From Aquabacterium sp. OR-4 (lineage in GTDB: Bacteria > Pseudomonadota > Gammaproteobacteria > Burkholderiales > Burkholderiaceae_C): a DNA stretch of 64,000 nucleotides. The stretch spans positions 2,170,001 to 2,234,000 of the forward strand of contig NZ_JAOCQD020000002.1 in assembly GCF_025290835.2 (NCBI RefSeq), written 5' to 3'. Positions 8,840 through 16,970 of this stretch are shown in pieces. A model generated the notes under the pieces. It worked only from the letters and a program-made list of their open reading frames with translations. It did no database searches and had not been told where the DNA came from. Numbering within the stretch: the stretch's first letter is position 1; every line of letters starts with the position of its first letter. Both the position numbers and the translations under genes were made by a program.

Positions 8840-10033
8840 ATGCAAGCCGCCATCACCGCCCACGCCACGCATCCCGATGCGCGCATGGCGCTGGCCCTGG
8901 CCGCCGCCCAGGCCGATGCCCAGCGCGCGGCGCGGCGGCCGGCCTTCCATCCCACGCTGGGCCTGCTGTACCTGAGCGACCGCTACGTGCCGCAGGCCGA
9001 GGCCCTGCTCGACGATGCGCGCCAGCGCTGGCCCGGCGTGCAGTGGGCCGGCGCGGTGGGCGTGGGCGTGATGGCCAGCGGCGTGGAGTACTTCGACGAA
9101 CCGGCGCTGGTGCTGATGCTGCTGGACCTGCCGACCACGCAGTTCAGCGTGTTCAACGGCCGCCGGCCACTCGACGAGGCCCTGGCCGACACGGCCCTGG
9201 TGCATGCCGATCCGGCCACGCCCGAGCTCGAGGAGCTGATCGTCGAACTGGCCGAGCGCACCGGCTCGGGCTACCTGTTCGGCGGCCTGGCCGCCTCGCG
9301 CGGGCGCAACCTGCACATCGCCGACGGCGTGTTCGAGGGCGGGCTCTCGGGCGTGGCCTTCGCGGCCGGCGTGCCGCTGCTGTCACGCGTCACCCAGGGC
9401 TGCCAGCCGGCCGGGCCGACGCGCCGCGTCACCACGGCCGAGCAGAACCTGGTGCTCACCCTCGACGGCCAGCCGGCGCTGCCGCAGCTGCTGGCCGATC
9501 TGCAGCTCAGCCTGGCCCAGCCGCAGCAGGCCGTGGCCGGCCTGCGCGGCACGCTGGTGGCGCTGAGCGATGCCGACGACACCATGCTGGCGCGCGGCGG
9601 CCAGTTTGGTGCCGACACGCGGGTGCGCCACCTGGTCGGCATCGACCCCGTGCGCCAGGGCGTGGCGGTGGCCGAGGTGCTGGCGCCCGGCCAGCAGCTG
9701 GCCTTCTGCCGCCGCGACGTGGCCGCCGCGCGGCGCGACCTGGTGCGCATCTGCGCCGAGATCCGCGACGAGCTCGAGGCCGACGCGCCGGTGCCGGTGC
9801 TGCCTGGCGCCGCCCCGCCGCCGGCCGGCGAGGCACCCGGGCGGCGCATTGCCGCGGCCATCTATGTCTCGTGCTCGGGCCGCGGCGGGCCGCATTTCGG
9901 CGGGCCCTCGGCCGAGGCGCTGATCGTGCAGCGTGCGCTGGGCGATGTGCCGCTGATCGGCTTCTTCGCCGGCGGCGAGGTCGCCCGCCACCATCTGTAC
10001 GGCTACACCGGCGTGCTGACGGTGTTGCTGTGA
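8840..10033 (+). CDS. FIST-domain sensory protein
   Basis: A 397-residue protein with the FIST N and FIST C domains, thought to bind small ligands such as amino acids and often linked to signalling proteins. Hallmarks include WAGAVGVGVMASG and SGYLFGGLAASRGRN in the N-domain, and YVSCSGRGGPHFGGPSAEA with LIGFFAGGEV in the C-domain. No kinase or cyclase domain is fused to it, so any partner must be encoded elsewhere. It lies 102 bases after phaM and 101 bases before a LysR gene on the same strand. No convincing ribosome site is visible, so the start is a little uncertain. Confidence 0.85.
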   Translation: MQAAITAHATHPDARMALALAAAQADAQRAARRPAFHPTLGLLYLSDRYVPQAEALLDDARQRWPGVQWAGAVGVGVMASGVEYFDEPALVLMLLDLPTTQFSVFNGRRPLDEALADTALVHADPATPELEELIVELAERTGSGYLFGGLAASRGRNLHIADGVFEGGLSGVAFAAGVPLLSRVTQGCQPAGPTRRVTTAEQNLVLTLDGQPALPQLLADLQLSLAQPQQAVAGLRGTLVALSDADDTMLARGGQFGADTRVRHLVGIDPVRQGVAVAEVLAPGQQLAFCRRDVAAARRDLVRICAEIRDELEADAPVPVLPGAAPPPAGEAPGRRIAAAIYVSCSGRGGPHFGGPSAEALIVQRALGDVPLIGFFAGGEVARHHLYGYTGVLTVLL

Positions 10034-10134
10034 GCCCCCGGCGCCGCGGGTACGCAACGCCCGCCGCCAGGCGGGTGCGGGCCGGCCTGGGCGCGACCCG
10101 GCGCTCGGCCCGCGGCCCGCAACCGTGAAGCCGC

Positions 10135-11028
10135 ATGCCCGCGCCACGCATTCCGCCCATCGCCAATCTGCAGGCCTTCGAGGCCGTGGCGCGGCTGCGC
10201 AGCGTCAGCGGCGCGGCCGATGAGCTGGCCGTCACGCCCAGCGCCGTCAGCCACCGCATCCGCCAGCTCGAATCGCAGCTCGGCCGGCGTCTGTTCAGCC
10301 GCGCCGACTTCACGCTCAGCGCCGACGGTGCGGCCTACCTCACCCAGGTGCGCCTGGGCCTGCAGGCGCTGGCCCAGCTGCCCGGCCTGGACGCACCGGC
10401 CCAGCCGGTGGCGCGGCTGCGGCTGGCGGTCACGCCCACCTTTTCGCGCCAGATCCTGCTGCCGCGGCTGGCGGCCTTTCGCCATGCCTACCCGGAGGTG
10501 GAGCTGGTGATGCAGGTGGCCATTCCGCTGGCCGACCTGAAGGCCGAGGAGGCCGATCTGGAGATCCGCTACGGCACCGGGCCCTACAGCGGCATCGAGC
10601 AGGTGCGCCTGCTCAGCGACCAGGTCACCCCGGTGTGCAGCCCGGCCTACGAGGGCGAGGCCGGGCCCTTCATCGGCCACTTCGAAACCGCCGAGGAGGT
10701 GGGCCGTGCGCGCCTGATCCGCAGCACCCTGGTGCCCTGGGGCCACTGGTTCCAGGCCTGCGGCATCGTGCTGCCCGAGCCGCGCGAAGGCGCCCAGTTC
10801 AACGACGTGGGCCTGGTGCTCGACGCCGCGGCCGCCGGCTTCGGCGTGGCGCTCACCCGGCTGAAGCTGGCCGCCGACTGGCTCAACAGCGGCCGGCTGG
10901 TGCGCCTGTCGCCACGCGCCGTGCCCTCGCCGCTGCACCACTGGCTGTGCTGGAAGCCCGGCACGCTGGCGCGCTGGGAGTGCCAGGCCTTTGTCGACTG
11001 GCTGACGCGGGCGCTGGCCACCGACTGA
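10135..11028 (+). CDS. LysR-family transcriptional regulator (GcvA-like)
   Basis: A 297-residue LysR-type regulator. The N-terminal winged helix-turn-helix (about residues 8-65) contains LQAFEAVARLRSVSGAADELAV and SAVSHRIRQLE. The substrate-binding domain (about 90-295) follows the GcvA/AmpR-like pattern, with LRLAVTPTFSRQILLPRL and a DLEIRYG strand. LysR proteins often control a neighbouring gene. The lactate permease starts 247 bases downstream on the same strand, and a palindrome lies in that gap, so control of lctP is a reasonable guess but not shown. Confidence 0.88.
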   Translation: MPAPRIPPIANLQAFEAVARLRSVSGAADELAVTPSAVSHRIRQLESQLGRRLFSRADFTLSADGAAYLTQVRLGLQALAQLPGLDAPAQPVARLRLAVTPTFSRQILLPRLAAFRHAYPEVELVMQVAIPLADLKAEEADLEIRYGTGPYSGIEQVRLLSDQVTPVCSPAYEGEAGPFIGHFETAEEVGRARLIRSTLVPWGHWFQACGIVLPEPREGAQFNDVGLVLDAAAAGFGVALTRLKLAADWLNSGRLVRLSPRAVPSPLHHWLCWKPGTLARWECQAFVDWLTRALATD

Positions 11029-11069
11029 CCCGGCCCCGGCCCGCCCGCGCGGCCTGAACACCACCTGAA

Positions 11070-11090
11070 CGCGTGAAAAAGCTTCACGCG
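11070..11090. promoter_or_regulatory. 8-bp inverted repeat upstream of the lactate permease
   Basis: A perfect dyad CGCGTGAA / TTCACGCG with a 5-base spacer lies 42 bases after the LysR stop and 185 bases before lctP. A further half-like TTTCACGC occurs at about 11104. There is no T-run after it, so a terminator is unlikely. It could be a binding site for the LysR protein or another regulator. Confidence 0.35.
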
Positions 11091-11274
11091 CGGCGGTGCC
11101 AGCTTTCACGCCCCGCCACGGGGCGCCCGCGCACCATCTCGCCCCGGCGCGGCCTGCTTGTTGTGGCTGTTGGATGCACGCAAGGCAGGGCCCCGCGCTG
11201 CGGGTCGGGCCCAGTGCATGGGCACCGGCTGCCGCGCCCAACCCGACGTTCAAACACAAGCCAGGAGACAAGCC

Positions 11275-12936
11275 ATGCTTTGGCAGCAGGTGTACGACCC
11301 CTTCCACAACATGTGGATCTCGACCGCGCTGGCGGCCATTCCGGTGGTGGTGATGCTGGTGGCGCTGGGCTTCCTGCACATCAAGGCCCACATCGCCGCC
11401 GGCCTGGGCCTGGTGGCGGCGTTCGGCGTGGCGGTGTGGGGCTACGGCATGCCGGTGGGCCTGGCCGGCAATGCCGCGTTCTACGGCGCGCTGACCGGCC
11501 TGCTGCCGATTGGCTGGATCGTGCTGAACATCATCTTCCTGCAGCAGCTGGCCGAGGGCAACGGCAGCTTCAAGATCCTGCAGGATTCGCTCTCGGGCAT
11601 CACCGCCGACCGGCGCCTGCAGCTGCTGCTGATCGCCTTTTGCTTCGGCGCGTTCTTCGAGGGTGCGGCGGGCTTCGGCACACCGGTGGCCGTGACCGCC
11701 GGCATCCTGATCGGCCTGGGCTTCAGCCCGCTGGCCGCCTCGGGCCTGAGCCTGATCGCCAACACCGCGCCGGTGGCCTTTGGCGCGCTGGGCACGCCGG
11801 TGATCACGCTGGCCAAGGTGCACGGCTACGACCTGATGGAAGTGACGGCGATGATCGGCCGCCAGCTGCCGTTCTTCAGCCTGCTGGTGCCGTTCTGGCT
11901 GATCTGGGCCTTTGCCGGGCGCAAGGCCATGTGGGAGGTGTGGCCGGCCATCCTGGTGACGGGCCTGAGCTTTGCCATCCCGCAGTACCTGGTGAGCAAC
12001 TTCATCGGCCCCGAGCTGGTGGACATCATCGCCGCGCTGGTGAGCATGGTGTGCCTGGTGGGCTTCCTGAAGTTCTGGCAGCCGAAGAAGATCTGGACCT
12101 CGCCCAGCCTGAAGGGCCATGAGAGCGACGGCGGCACGGCCAAGCCGGCCACGGTGATCGTCCAGCACAGCCCGCAGGCCCTGCTGCGTGCCTGGACGCC
12201 CTGGCTGATCCTGACCGTGGCGGTGTTCGTGTGGGGCCTGCCGGCGGTGAAGAGCGCGCTCAACGACATCTGGGCGCCCAAGTTCCCGATCGGCGGCCTG
12301 CACAACCTGATCGAGAAGGTGCCGCCGGTGGTGCCCACGCCGCACAAGGAGGCCGCGGTGTACGTGCTCAACGGCTTGTCGGCCACCGGCACCGGCATCC
12401 TGCTGTCGGCGGTGGTGGGGGCGCTGGTGATGGGCTACGGCCTGGGCGACATCGTGCGCACCTTCGGCCGCACGCTGTGGCTGGTGCGCACCTCGCTGCT
12501 GACCATCGTGCTGATGCTGGCGCTCGGCACGCTCACCCGCTTCTCGGGCACCGACACCACGCTGGGCCTGGCCTTTGCCGGCACCGGCGTGCTGTACCCC
12601 TTCTTCGGCACGCTGATGGGCTGGATCGGCGTGGCCATGACCGGCTCGGACACGGCCAGCAACGTGCTGTTCGGCGGCATGCAGAAGGTGGCGGCCGAGC
12701 AGCTGGGGCTGAGCCCCAACCTGATGGGAGCGGCCAACTCCTCGGGTGGGGTGATGGGCAAGATGATCGATGCGCAGTCGATCGTGGTGGCCAGCACCGC
12801 CACCCGCTGGTTCAACCACGAAGGCGACATCCTGCGCTATGTGTTCTTCCACTCGGTGGCCCTGGCCTGCCTGGTGGGCCTGTTCGTGACGCTGCAGGCG
12901 TATGTGTGGCCGTTCACCTTGATGGTGATCCACTGA
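11275..12936 (+). CDS. lctP: L-lactate/glycolate permease (LctP family)
   Basis: A 553-residue inner-membrane permease with 12 or more hydrophobic helices, of the LctP/GlcA family that imports lactate and glycolate with protons. Family blocks visible include FCFGAFFEGAAGFGTPVAV, NTAPVAFGALGTPVI and GSDTASNVLFGGMQ. The ATG at 11275 has AGGAG 9 bases upstream. The length matches LctP (about 550). The glcDEF dehydrogenase genes follow 660 bases downstream on the same strand, after a repeat element, so uptake and oxidation of 2-hydroxy acids appear to be grouped. The upstream LysR gene is a possible regulator. Confidence 0.92.
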   Translation: MLWQQVYDPFHNMWISTALAAIPVVVMLVALGFLHIKAHIAAGLGLVAAFGVAVWGYGMPVGLAGNAAFYGALTGLLPIGWIVLNIIFLQQLAEGNGSFKILQDSLSGITADRRLQLLLIAFCFGAFFEGAAGFGTPVAVTAGILIGLGFSPLAASGLSLIANTAPVAFGALGTPVITLAKVHGYDLMEVTAMIGRQLPFFSLLVPFWLIWAFAGRKAMWEVWPAILVTGLSFAIPQYLVSNFIGPELVDIIAALVSMVCLVGFLKFWQPKKIWTSPSLKGHESDGGTAKPATVIVQHSPQALLRAWTPWLILTVAVFVWGLPAVKSALNDIWAPKFPIGGLHNLIEKVPPVVPTPHKEAAVYVLNGLSATGTGILLSAVVGALVMGYGLGDIVRTFGRTLWLVRTSLLTIVLMLALGTLTRFSGTDTTLGLAFAGTGVLYPFFGTLMGWIGVAMTGSDTASNVLFGGMQKVAAEQLGLSPNLMGAANSSGGVMGKMIDAQSIVVASTATRWFNHEGDILRYVFFHSVALACLVGLFVTLQAYVWPFTLMVIH

Positions 12937-12973
12937 TCGTCGTGATGTCTTGAGCGCGCGGCTTCGCTGGCGT

Positions 12974-13420
12974 GGTTTCCCATGGCTCGTTGCAGCGCGC
13001 CGGGGGTTCGCCCCGGCGGGCGACATGGGCTTGGCATGGGACACATGGCCGCCGATGGCATGGACACTCATCTGTGAAGGCTCTGGCAGCGGACGCTGCC
13101 ATGCCATTGACCGCGCGCTGCGCTCAAGGGCAGAACTGGGGTCAAGGCCATGCCATGGACCAAGCCCTTCCCACACCACGCTGCGCCCGCAAGTCTTGAC
13201 CGGGGGGCCCGCGCGCGTGGACCGGCTACAACTTTCTCCGGCTGGCTATGTTCGAGCCCGCGGGGCGGGCGAGGCGCCCGCCTCGATGCACCAAACAAAA
13301 TGCTCAGTGGTGTCGGAAAGTTGGGATGCGCTTTCTTTGCCTACTTTCTTTTCGCAAAAAGAAAGTAGGTCGCCCGCCGGGGCGAACACCCGGCGCGCTG
13401 CAACGAACCCTGCGACACCC
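12974..13420 (+). repeat. Composite intergenic repeat, copy A (447 bp, inverted ends)
   Basis: Fills most of the 660-base gap between lctP and glcD. The left end (12974-13023) and right end (13369-13420) are imperfect inverted copies of each other (GTCGCCCGCCGGGGCGAA to CCGGCGCGCTGCAA). Inside, in order: module M1 (about 13024-13090, containing GCCGCCGATGGCATGG and CTCATCTGTGAAGGCTCTGG), a variable stretch, module M2 (about 13169-13235, containing CCGCAAGTCTTGACCGGG), then a unit of about 170 bases with a GC stem and the hairpin at 13340. The same modules recur in mirror orientation at 42459-43076. No plausible gene is inside it. Confidence 0.85.
13340..13369. repeat. 13-bp-stem hairpin of repeat copy A
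   Basis: CCTACTTTCTTTT, loop CGCA, AAAAGAAAGTAGG: a perfect 13-bp stem with a 4-base loop. It is the AT-rich core of the repeat and stands out in this GC-rich genome. It resembles a terminator but has no T-run beyond the stem. Confidence 0.85.
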
Positions 13421-13597
13421 CAGCCAACGAGGCCAGCCCAGCGCAGCCCAGCGCGCAAGCCATCCCGGCACAACCCCACCCACCCGCGCCATTGCCCGCA
13501 CCCAGGGTGCAGCCCCTTTGCGCCCAGGCGACGGGTCGTCCGGCAATCCATGCGTACAGTTGCACCGGCTGAGCCCGCCTGAGCCCAGGAGACACCG

Positions 13598-15130
13598 ATG
13601 AACGCCCCGACACCCGCCCTGGCCCTGACGGCCACCGCGGCCCCCACCGACAGCCCCGACCGTGCCGCCCGCGCCGAGCGCCAGCGCGAGGTGGTGGCCG
13701 CGCTGGCGCGCCAGCTGCCGGCCCATGCGCTGCTGTGGCAGGCCGAGGACACCGTGCCCTACGAGTGCGACGGCCTCACCGCCTACCGCGAGCGGCCGCT
13801 GGTGGTGGCCCTGCCCGAAACCGAAGACCAGGTGGCCGCCGTGCTGCGCGCCTGCCATGCGCTGCAGGTGCCGGTGGTGGCCCGCGGCGCCGGCACGGGT
13901 CTCTTCGGCGGCGCCATGCCGCATGCGCTGGGCGTGACGCTGGCACTGGCCAAGTTCAACCGCATCGTCAAGGTCGATCCGGTCAGCCGCACGGCGGTGG
14001 TGCAGTGCGGCGTGCGCAACCTGGCCATCAGCGAGGCGGCGGCGCGTTTCGGCCTGTACTACGCGCCCGACCCCAGCAGCCAGATCGCCTGCACCATCGG
14101 CGGCAACGTGGCCGAAAACTCCGGCGGCGTGCACTGCCTGAAGTACGGCCTCACGGTGCACAACGTGCTCAAGGTGCGCGGCTACACGGTGGAGGGCGAG
14201 GCCATCGAGTTTGGCGGCGAGGCGCTCGACGCGCCGGGCCTCGACCTGCTGGCGGTGATGGTGGGCAGCGAGGGCATGCTGGCGGTGATCACCGAGGTCA
14301 CGGTCAAGCTCACGCCCAAGCCGCAGGTGGCGCGCTGCATCATGGCCAGCTTCGACGACATCCGCAAAGCCGGCGACGCGGTGGCCGCGGTGATCGCCGC
14401 CGGCATCATCCCGGCCGGGCTGGAGATGATGGACAAGCCGATGACCGCCGCGGTGGAAGACTTCGTGCACGCCGGCTACGACCTGAGCGCCGAGGCCATC
14501 CTGCTGTGCGAGAGCGACGGCACGCCCGAGGAGGTGGAAGAAGAGATCGGCCGCATGCTGGCGGTGCTGCAACGCTGCGGTGCCACCCAGCTCACGGTCA
14601 GCGAGAACGAGGCGCAGCGGCTGAAGTTCTGGAGCGGGCGCAAGAACGCCTTCCCCGCCAGCGGCCGCATCAGCCCCGACTACATGTGCATGGACAGCAC
14701 CATCCCGCGCAAGCGCCTGGCCGACATCCTGATCGCCATTGCCGAGATGGAGAAGAAGTACCAGCTGCGCTGCTGCAACGTGTTCCATGCCGGCGATGGC
14801 AACCTGCACCCGCTGATCCTGTTCGATGCGAACGACCCCGACCAGATGCACCGCTGCGAGCTGTTCGGCGCCGACATCCTGGAGACCAGCGTGGCCATGG
14901 GCGGCACCGTCACCGGCGAGCACGGCGTGGGGGTGGAAAAGCTCAGCAGCATGTGCGTGCAGTTCAGCGCTGAAGAGCGCGAGCAGATGCTGGCGCTCAA
15001 GCACGCCTTCGACCCGCAGGGCACGCTGAACCCCGGCAAGGTGATCCCCACGCTGCACCGCTGCGCCGAGTACGGCCGCATGCATGTGAAGAAGGGGCTG
15101 CTGCCCTTCCCTGAACTGGAAAGGTTCTGA
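13598..15130 (+). CDS. glcD: Glycolate oxidase subunit GlcD (FAD-linked)
   Basis: A 510-residue FAD-linked oxidase of the GlcD/D-lactate dehydrogenase family, the catalytic subunit that oxidises glycolate to glyoxylate with GlcE and GlcF. The PP-loop FAD domain (about residues 50-230) shows VPVVARGAGTGLFGGA and TIGGNVAENSGGVHCLKYG. The C-terminal part has FHAGDGNLHPLILF and TGEHGVGVEK, typical of the family. The start has AGGAG about 8 bases upstream. It overlaps nothing, and glcE follows after 2 bases, so the two are co-translated. D-lactate is a possible alternative substrate given the permease upstream. Confidence 0.93.
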   Translation: MNAPTPALALTATAAPTDSPDRAARAERQREVVAALARQLPAHALLWQAEDTVPYECDGLTAYRERPLVVALPETEDQVAAVLRACHALQVPVVARGAGTGLFGGAMPHALGVTLALAKFNRIVKVDPVSRTAVVQCGVRNLAISEAAARFGLYYAPDPSSQIACTIGGNVAENSGGVHCLKYGLTVHNVLKVRGYTVEGEAIEFGGEALDAPGLDLLAVMVGSEGMLAVITEVTVKLTPKPQVARCIMASFDDIRKAGDAVAAVIAAGIIPAGLEMMDKPMTAAVEDFVHAGYDLSAEAILLCESDGTPEEVEEEIGRMLAVLQRCGATQLTVSENEAQRLKFWSGRKNAFPASGRISPDYMCMDSTIPRKRLADILIAIAEMEKKYQLRCCNVFHAGDGNLHPLILFDANDPDQMHRCELFGADILETSVAMGGTVTGEHGVGVEKLSSMCVQFSAEEREQMLALKHAFDPQGTLNPGKVIPTLHRCAEYGRMHVKKGLLPFPELERF

Positions 15131-15132
15131 CC

Positions 15133-16275
15133 GTGGCCACGCAGGATCTCGCCCTCCAGCGCCTGATCGACCAGGTCCGCGGCGCGCGCAGCGACCGCCT
15201 GGCGCTCAACATCGCCGGCGGTGGCACCAAGGCCTTCTACGGCGGGCCGATCACCGGCCTCACGCTGGATGTGCGGCCGCTGGCCGGCATCAGCGCCTAC
15301 GAGCCCAGCGAGCTGGTGGTGACCGCGCGCGCCGGCACGCCGCTGGCCGAGCTGGAAGCCGCGCTGGCCGAGCGCGGCCAGTGCCTGCCGTTCGAGCCGC
15401 CGCGCTTTGCACTGGCCGGCGGTGCAGGCGGCGGCACACCCGACGCAACGTCGGGCGGCACGGTGGGCGGCACGGTGGGCGGCATGGTGGCCGCCGGCCT
15501 GGCCGGGCCCAGCCGCGCCGCGGTGGGCAGCGTGCGCGACTACATGCTGGGCGCCACGCTGCTGAACGGCCGCGGCGAGCTGATGAGCTTTGGCGGCCAG
15601 GTGATGAAGAACGTGGCCGGCTATGACGTGAGCCGGCTGCTGGCCGGATCGATGGGCGTGCTGGGCGTGATCTGCGAGGTCAGCCTGAAGGTGCTGCCGG
15701 TGGCGCCGGCCAGCATCACGCTGCGCTTCGAGTGGGACGAGGCCACGGCACTGCAAAAGCTCAACGAGTGGGGCGGCCAGCCGCTGCCGGTCAACGCCAG
15801 CGCCTGGTGGAGCGGCATGCTGGTGCTGCGCCTGAGTGGCGCCGCAGCTGCCGTGCAGTCGGCCCGCCAGCGCCTGGGCGGCGAGGTGGTGGACGAGCCC
15901 CTGGCCGCGCCCTTCTGGCAGGGCCTGCGCGACCACAGCGACGAGTTCTTCCAGGGCGCGCACAAGGCCGTGGCCGCCGGCGCCACGTTGTGGCGGCTGT
16001 CGGTGCCGCAAACGGCGCCGGTGCTGCCCTTTTCGGGCGAGCACCTGGTGGAGTGGGGCGGCGCGCAGCGCTGGGTGGCCACCACCACGCCGGCGGCCAA
16101 GATGCGCGAGGCCGCCGCCCGCGTGGGCGGCCATGCCACGGCCTTTGCCGGTGACAAGGGTCAGGGCGCCTTCACGCCGCTGGCGCCTGCGCTGGCCACC
16201 GTGCACCGCCGGCTGAAGCATGCCTTCGACCCCGACCGGCTGTTCAACCGCGGCCGGCTGTTCGCCGAGGAGTGA
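15133..16275 (+). CDS. glcE: Glycolate oxidase subunit GlcE (FAD-binding)
   Basis: A 380-residue FAD-binding subunit of glycolate oxidase, starting with GTG two bases after the glcD stop. The FAD PP-loop family pattern is visible: LALNIAGGGTKAFYGG, a Gly/Thr-rich GGTVGGTVGGMVAAGLAGPSR block (about residues 110-130) and the helix MKNVAGYDVSRLLAGSMG. The gene contains a tandem GGCACGGTGGGC repeat at about 15459-15483 that lengthens the glycine loop. The next gene, a methyltransferase, starts 9 bases after the stop. Confidence 0.92.
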   Translation: MATQDLALQRLIDQVRGARSDRLALNIAGGGTKAFYGGPITGLTLDVRPLAGISAYEPSELVVTARAGTPLAELEAALAERGQCLPFEPPRFALAGGAGGGTPDATSGGTVGGTVGGMVAAGLAGPSRAAVGSVRDYMLGATLLNGRGELMSFGGQVMKNVAGYDVSRLLAGSMGVLGVICEVSLKVLPVAPASITLRFEWDEATALQKLNEWGGQPLPVNASAWWSGMLVLRLSGAAAAVQSARQRLGGEVVDEPLAAPFWQGLRDHSDEFFQGAHKAVAAGATLWRLSVPQTAPVLPFSGEHLVEWGGAQRWVATTTPAAKMREAAARVGGHATAFAGDKGQGAFTPLAPALATVHRRLKHAFDPDRLFNRGRLFAEE

Positions 16276-16283
16276 CACGCCAC

Positions 16284-16940
16284 ATGAGCGACATCACCCG
16301 CGACATGGCCGACTACTACCGCCAGCGCGCCGCCTACTACGAGCGCGTGTACTTCAAGCCCGAGCGGCAGGAGGATCTGCGCGCCATGGAGGCCTGGCTG
16401 CCCACGCAATTCACCGGCCGGCGTGTGCTGGAGGTGGCCTGCGGCACCGGCTGGTGGACCCCGCACGGCGCGCGCGATGCCGCACAGTGGCTGGCCACCG
16501 ACCTGAACCCCGAGACCCTGGCCGTGGCGCGCCGCAAGGCCTTGCCGGCCTGCGTGCAGTTTGCCGAGCTGGATGCCTACAGCTTTGCGCAGATCGAAGG
16601 CCAGCGCTTCGACGCCGCCTTTGCCGGCTGCTGGTGGAGCCATGTGCCGCTGGCCCGGCTGGGCGGCTGGCTGCAGGCACTGCATGCGCGGCTGGAACCC
16701 GGCGCGCAGGTGGTCTTTCTCGACAACAGCCATGTGCAGCTCAGCAGCACGCCGATCAGCCGCACCGATGCCGACGGCAACACCTACCAGAACCGCACGC
16801 TCGACGACGGCTCGGTGCACGAGGTGCTGAAGAACTTTCCCACGGCCGAAGACGCCATCGCCCGCCTGGGCCCGCGTGCGCGTGATGCGCAGTGGATCGC
16901 CCACACCCACTACTGGGTCCTGGCCTACACCCTGGCCTGA
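16284..16940 (+). CDS. Class I SAM-dependent methyltransferase inside the glc operon
   Basis: A 218-residue methyltransferase with the SAM-binding motif I VLEVACGTGWWT near residue 49, followed by ATDLNPE, a typical motif II acidic end. The late block FLDNSH is also consistent with the fold. The substrate is not evident. It lies between glcE and glcF, 9 bases after glcE, so it should be transcribed with glycolate oxidase. I know of no established role for a methyltransferase there. The ATG at 16284 is preferred; a GTG at 16272 overlapping the glcE stop is possible. Confidence 0.85.
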   Translation: MSDITRDMADYYRQRAAYYERVYFKPERQEDLRAMEAWLPTQFTGRRVLEVACGTGWWTPHGARDAAQWLATDLNPETLAVARRKALPACVQFAELDAYSFAQIEGQRFDAAFAGCWWSHVPLARLGGWLQALHARLEPGAQVVFLDNSHVQLSSTPISRTDADGNTYQNRTLDDGSVHEVLKNFPTAEDAIARLGPRARDAQWIAHTHYWVLAYTLA

Positions 16941-16970
16941 ACTCCGCCCCTTCCTGCCCCACCGCCGCCC

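Noticed and set aside
10003..13179. Reverse ORF of 1058 codons
   Set aside because: Antisense to the LysR and lctP genes, both with clear family motifs. Composition is His/Arg/Gln-rich, typical of GC shadow frames.
13340..13369. Hairpin of repeat copy A as terminator of lctP
   Set aside because: It is over 400 bases from lctP, has no T-run after the stem and belongs to a repeated element.
12950..13582. 210-codon forward ORF in repeat copy A
   Set aside because: It is not conserved between copies A and B (frame broken), and the sequence is made of palindromic repeat modules.
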